64,000 nt of DNA from positions 62,001 through 126,000 of the forward strand of contig NZ_JAMOLN010000002.1 of assembly GCF_024448165.1 (NCBI RefSeq), given 5' to 3'. The stretch's first letter is position 1. Every line of letters starts with the position of its first letter. The notes under the pieces are model-generated. The model saw only the letters and a list, made by a program, of their open reading frames with translations, was not told the origin of the DNA and searched no databases. This document shows, in pieces, positions 62,310 through 64,000 of the stretch. The DNA is from Streptomyces longispororuber. GTDB taxonomy: Bacteria > Actinomycetota > Actinomycetes > Streptomycetales > Streptomycetaceae. Position numbers and translations under genes: made by a program.

Positions 62310-63092
62310 GTGCAGCATGGTGAGGAACAGCCGTTGTCCGGTGGGAACGTCAGCGCTGGTGTCGTCCGGGTCGGAGATACCGTCCGCCGCCCGAGCGGGC
62401 CGTGGACCCCCGCTGTGCACGCCTTGCTGACCCACCTGTACGAGGTGGGGTACCGGGCGGCGCCCCGGCCGCTGGGCATCGACGATCAGGGGCGGGAAGT
62501 CCTGACCTTCATGCCGGGAAACGTGGTTTGGCCCGACCGGTTCTCCCTGCTTGACGCCGAGCGGCACCTGGCCGACGTGGCGCGACTGATCCGGGACTTC
62601 CACGAAGCCGTGCAGGGCTTCGCGCCACCGCCCGACGCGCACTGGCAGGTGCTGATCCCCGCCGAGGGCAGCGACATCATCGCCCATCAGGACCTGGCAC
62701 CGTGGAACCTGGTGGCCGGCGACGAAGGGCAGTGGGCCTTCATCGACTGGGACACCGCCGGCCCCGGCTCCCGCCTGTGGGACGTCGCGTACGCCATGCA
62801 CGGGTTCATTCCGCTGTCCGCGCATCCCGACTGGCAACGTCCCGACGCCGCGACCCGGCTGCGGGTCTTCGCCGACGCCTACGGCCTCGACGAGGCCGAA
62901 CGCCGTCACGTAGCGCCTCTGCTGGGGCGTCGAACGCGATCCATGCACGACTTCCTGCGCGGCCAGGCCGCCCGGGGCGTCCAGCCTTGGGCGACCCTGT
63001 GGGCCGAAGGCCACGGCAACGCCTGGCGCAGCGACGCGGAGTACATCGAGCAGCGCGAGGACCGGTGGATGCGTGCCCTGCTCGCCGACTGA
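62310..63092 (+). CDS. Aminoglycoside phosphotransferase-fold protein, copy 1
   Basis: A 260-residue APH/choline kinase-like protein. ARLIRDFHEAVQGF, then IIAHQDLAPWNLVAG (Brenner motif HxDxxxxN), FIDWDTAGPGSRLWDVAYA (the Mg-binding DWD) and a helical C-terminus. It may phosphorylate a small hydroxylated metabolite or antibiotic. The GTG at 62310 aligns with copy 2; TTG at 62334 is possible. Copy 2 starts 99 bases downstream. Confidence 0.85.
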   Translation: MQHGEEQPLSGGNVSAGVVRVGDTVRRPSGPWTPAVHALLTHLYEVGYRAAPRPLGIDDQGREVLTFMPGNVVWPDRFSLLDAERHLADVARLIRDFHEAVQGFAPPPDAHWQVLIPAEGSDIIAHQDLAPWNLVAGDEGQWAFIDWDTAGPGSRLWDVAYAMHGFIPLSAHPDWQRPDAATRLRVFADAYGLDEAERRHVAPLLGRRTRSMHDFLRGQAARGVQPWATLWAEGHGNAWRSDAEYIEQREDRWMRALLAD

Positions 63093-63191
63093 TTCCGGTC
63101 TCGGCTCACGGCCCGTAGTTGTCTCCGCGGTGGATCAGGCGTCCGGACAAGTTGTTGAGTGCTGGAGGTGATGATCAGGCAGGGTGGGCAG

Positions 63192-63929
63192 ATGTCTGAG
63201 TCGTTTTTGCCCGGAGGTTTTGTCAACGCGGTTGTTCGTGTAGGGGAGACGGTGCGCCGTCCAGCTTCGGTTCGAACGAAGTTCGTGGGTGATCTTCTGA
63301 GGTTGCTTGAAGCCAGTGGCTGGAGTGGTGCTCCGCGGCATCTCGGTGTGGACGACGAAGGCCGTGAGGTCCTCAGTTACCTCGATGGCCATGTGGCATG
63401 GGAACCGCGACAACCTGCTGCTGTGTCGTCGGACGAGAGTCTGGTGGCGGTCGCCCGGCTCGTGCGTGAGTTCCACGACCTGACGGCCGGCACCCCGCTG
63501 GCCGGAGACCAAGAGGTCGTATGTCATAACGACCTGTCGCCCAAGAACACCGTCTATCGTCAGTCCACTGGCGAGCTTCGCCCGGCGGCATTCATCGACT
63601 GGGACCTTGCTGCGCCGGGCGCGCGGATCCACGACATCGCTCATGTCTGCTGGCAGTACCTCGATCTGGGCCCTTCGGTCACCGACGTCGAGGAGGCGGC
63701 CCGGCGCATGAGGCTGATCGTTGACAGCTACGTGCTGTTGGACCGGCAACGTCTCGTGCCCACGATTCTGTGGTGGCAGGACCGATGCTGGCGGGGCATC
63801 AAGACCCAGGCCGATGCGGGTGACTTCGCCATGGCCCGGCTGCGGGACGCAGGGGTGGTGACGCAGGTCCAGACGGCGTATCAGTGGGTTTCCGATCATC
63901 GGGCCGCATTGGAACGCTCAGTGCGGTGA
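63192..63929 (+). CDS. Aminoglycoside phosphotransferase-fold protein, copy 2
   Basis: A 245-residue paralogue of copy 1, sharing VVRVGxTVRRP, then the EVLSY block, VCHNDLSPKNTVYR and AFIDWDLAAPGARIHDIAHVCW. The active residues are intact. It differs mainly at the N-terminus and in the C-terminal substrate region, so the two may act on different acceptors. ATG at 63192 follows AGGGTGGG. A tandem duplication. Confidence 0.85.
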   Translation: MSESFLPGGFVNAVVRVGETVRRPASVRTKFVGDLLRLLEASGWSGAPRHLGVDDEGREVLSYLDGHVAWEPRQPAAVSSDESLVAVARLVREFHDLTAGTPLAGDQEVVCHNDLSPKNTVYRQSTGELRPAAFIDWDLAAPGARIHDIAHVCWQYLDLGPSVTDVEEAARRMRLIVDSYVLLDRQRLVPTILWWQDRCWRGIKTQADAGDFAMARLRDAGVVTQVQTAYQWVSDHRAALERSVR

Positions 63930-64000
63930 GGTCCGCCAGGTCGACGAGGCGCCGGGATTCGATGTCACCGTGCGGGCCAGGGCTGGAACGACTGTGAGGG

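Overview
The window looks like a Streptomyces chromosome segment from an accessory region. It has very high GC, many GTG starts with purine-rich ribosome binding sites, GTGA/ATGA stop-start overlaps, and typical streptomycete families (GAF-ANTAR, WD40 Ser/Thr kinase, SMI1/KNR4, DUF6480, DUF7144, VTC/DUF4956/CotH). Names rest on motifs read by eye; no database search was run.

1-5 kb: a sulfane-sulfur detoxification locus (TauE-like exporter start, rhodanese, metallo-beta-lactamase/rhodanese fusion). It is divergent from a CstR-like persulfide sensor, with four copies of one operator between them. A DUF6480-like peptide, an MpaB/DUF2236 oxygenase, an SDR and a lipocalin follow. 6-9 kb: an SDR and a TetR gene that once shared a bidirectional terminator. 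An IS5-family element with a passenger HEAT-repeat gene has inserted into that hairpin at CTAG. 9-13 kb: a WYL-type regulator with a lost C-terminus facing a VOC gene, then an SDR/MerR pair with a MerR-type operator.

13-25.5 kb: a membrane protein/HTH pair and an HTH protein, both probably leaderless and sharing a GGAAAC/GTTTCC box. They sit among IS5, IS256 and IS110 transposase fossils. Also here are a SUKH protein, three lipoproteins, a secreted protein, a LysR regulator, a VOC/DinB operon and a double GNAT. 25.5-34 kb: a sigma factor fused to membrane helices with a small membrane partner, a second SUKH protein, a MazF toxin without visible antitoxin, and a 1190-residue kinase with two seven-bladed propellers. 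34-36.5 kb: a DUF6892-like gene, then a scar where a nanE/ROK operon is joined to the 3' half of a peptide ABC ATPase. NanE itself carries compensating frameshifts.

36.5-51.4 kb: a charged coiled-coil protein, a ricin-B-like secreted protein, and a tightly coupled VTC / DUF4956 / CotH-kinase operon followed by a response regulator, histidine kinase and FAH-family hydrolase. This is the best candidate here for an integrated, poorly described system. Then come a membrane-anchored Mrr-type nuclease, an I36-like secreted protein, a small membrane protein, tandem GAF-ANTAR regulators and a DUF4232-like lipoprotein. 51.7-64 kb: a DUF1330 protein; nadC coupled to a PhzF-like gene lacking the usual Glu; an arginine deiminase cluster (NhaC antiporter, APC exchanger, ArcA) behind a leader with a hairpin over the ribosome binding site; a DUF7144 protein; an Lrp regulator divergent from azlCD; a nitrilase fossil; and two tandem aminoglycoside-phosphotransferase-fold paralogues.
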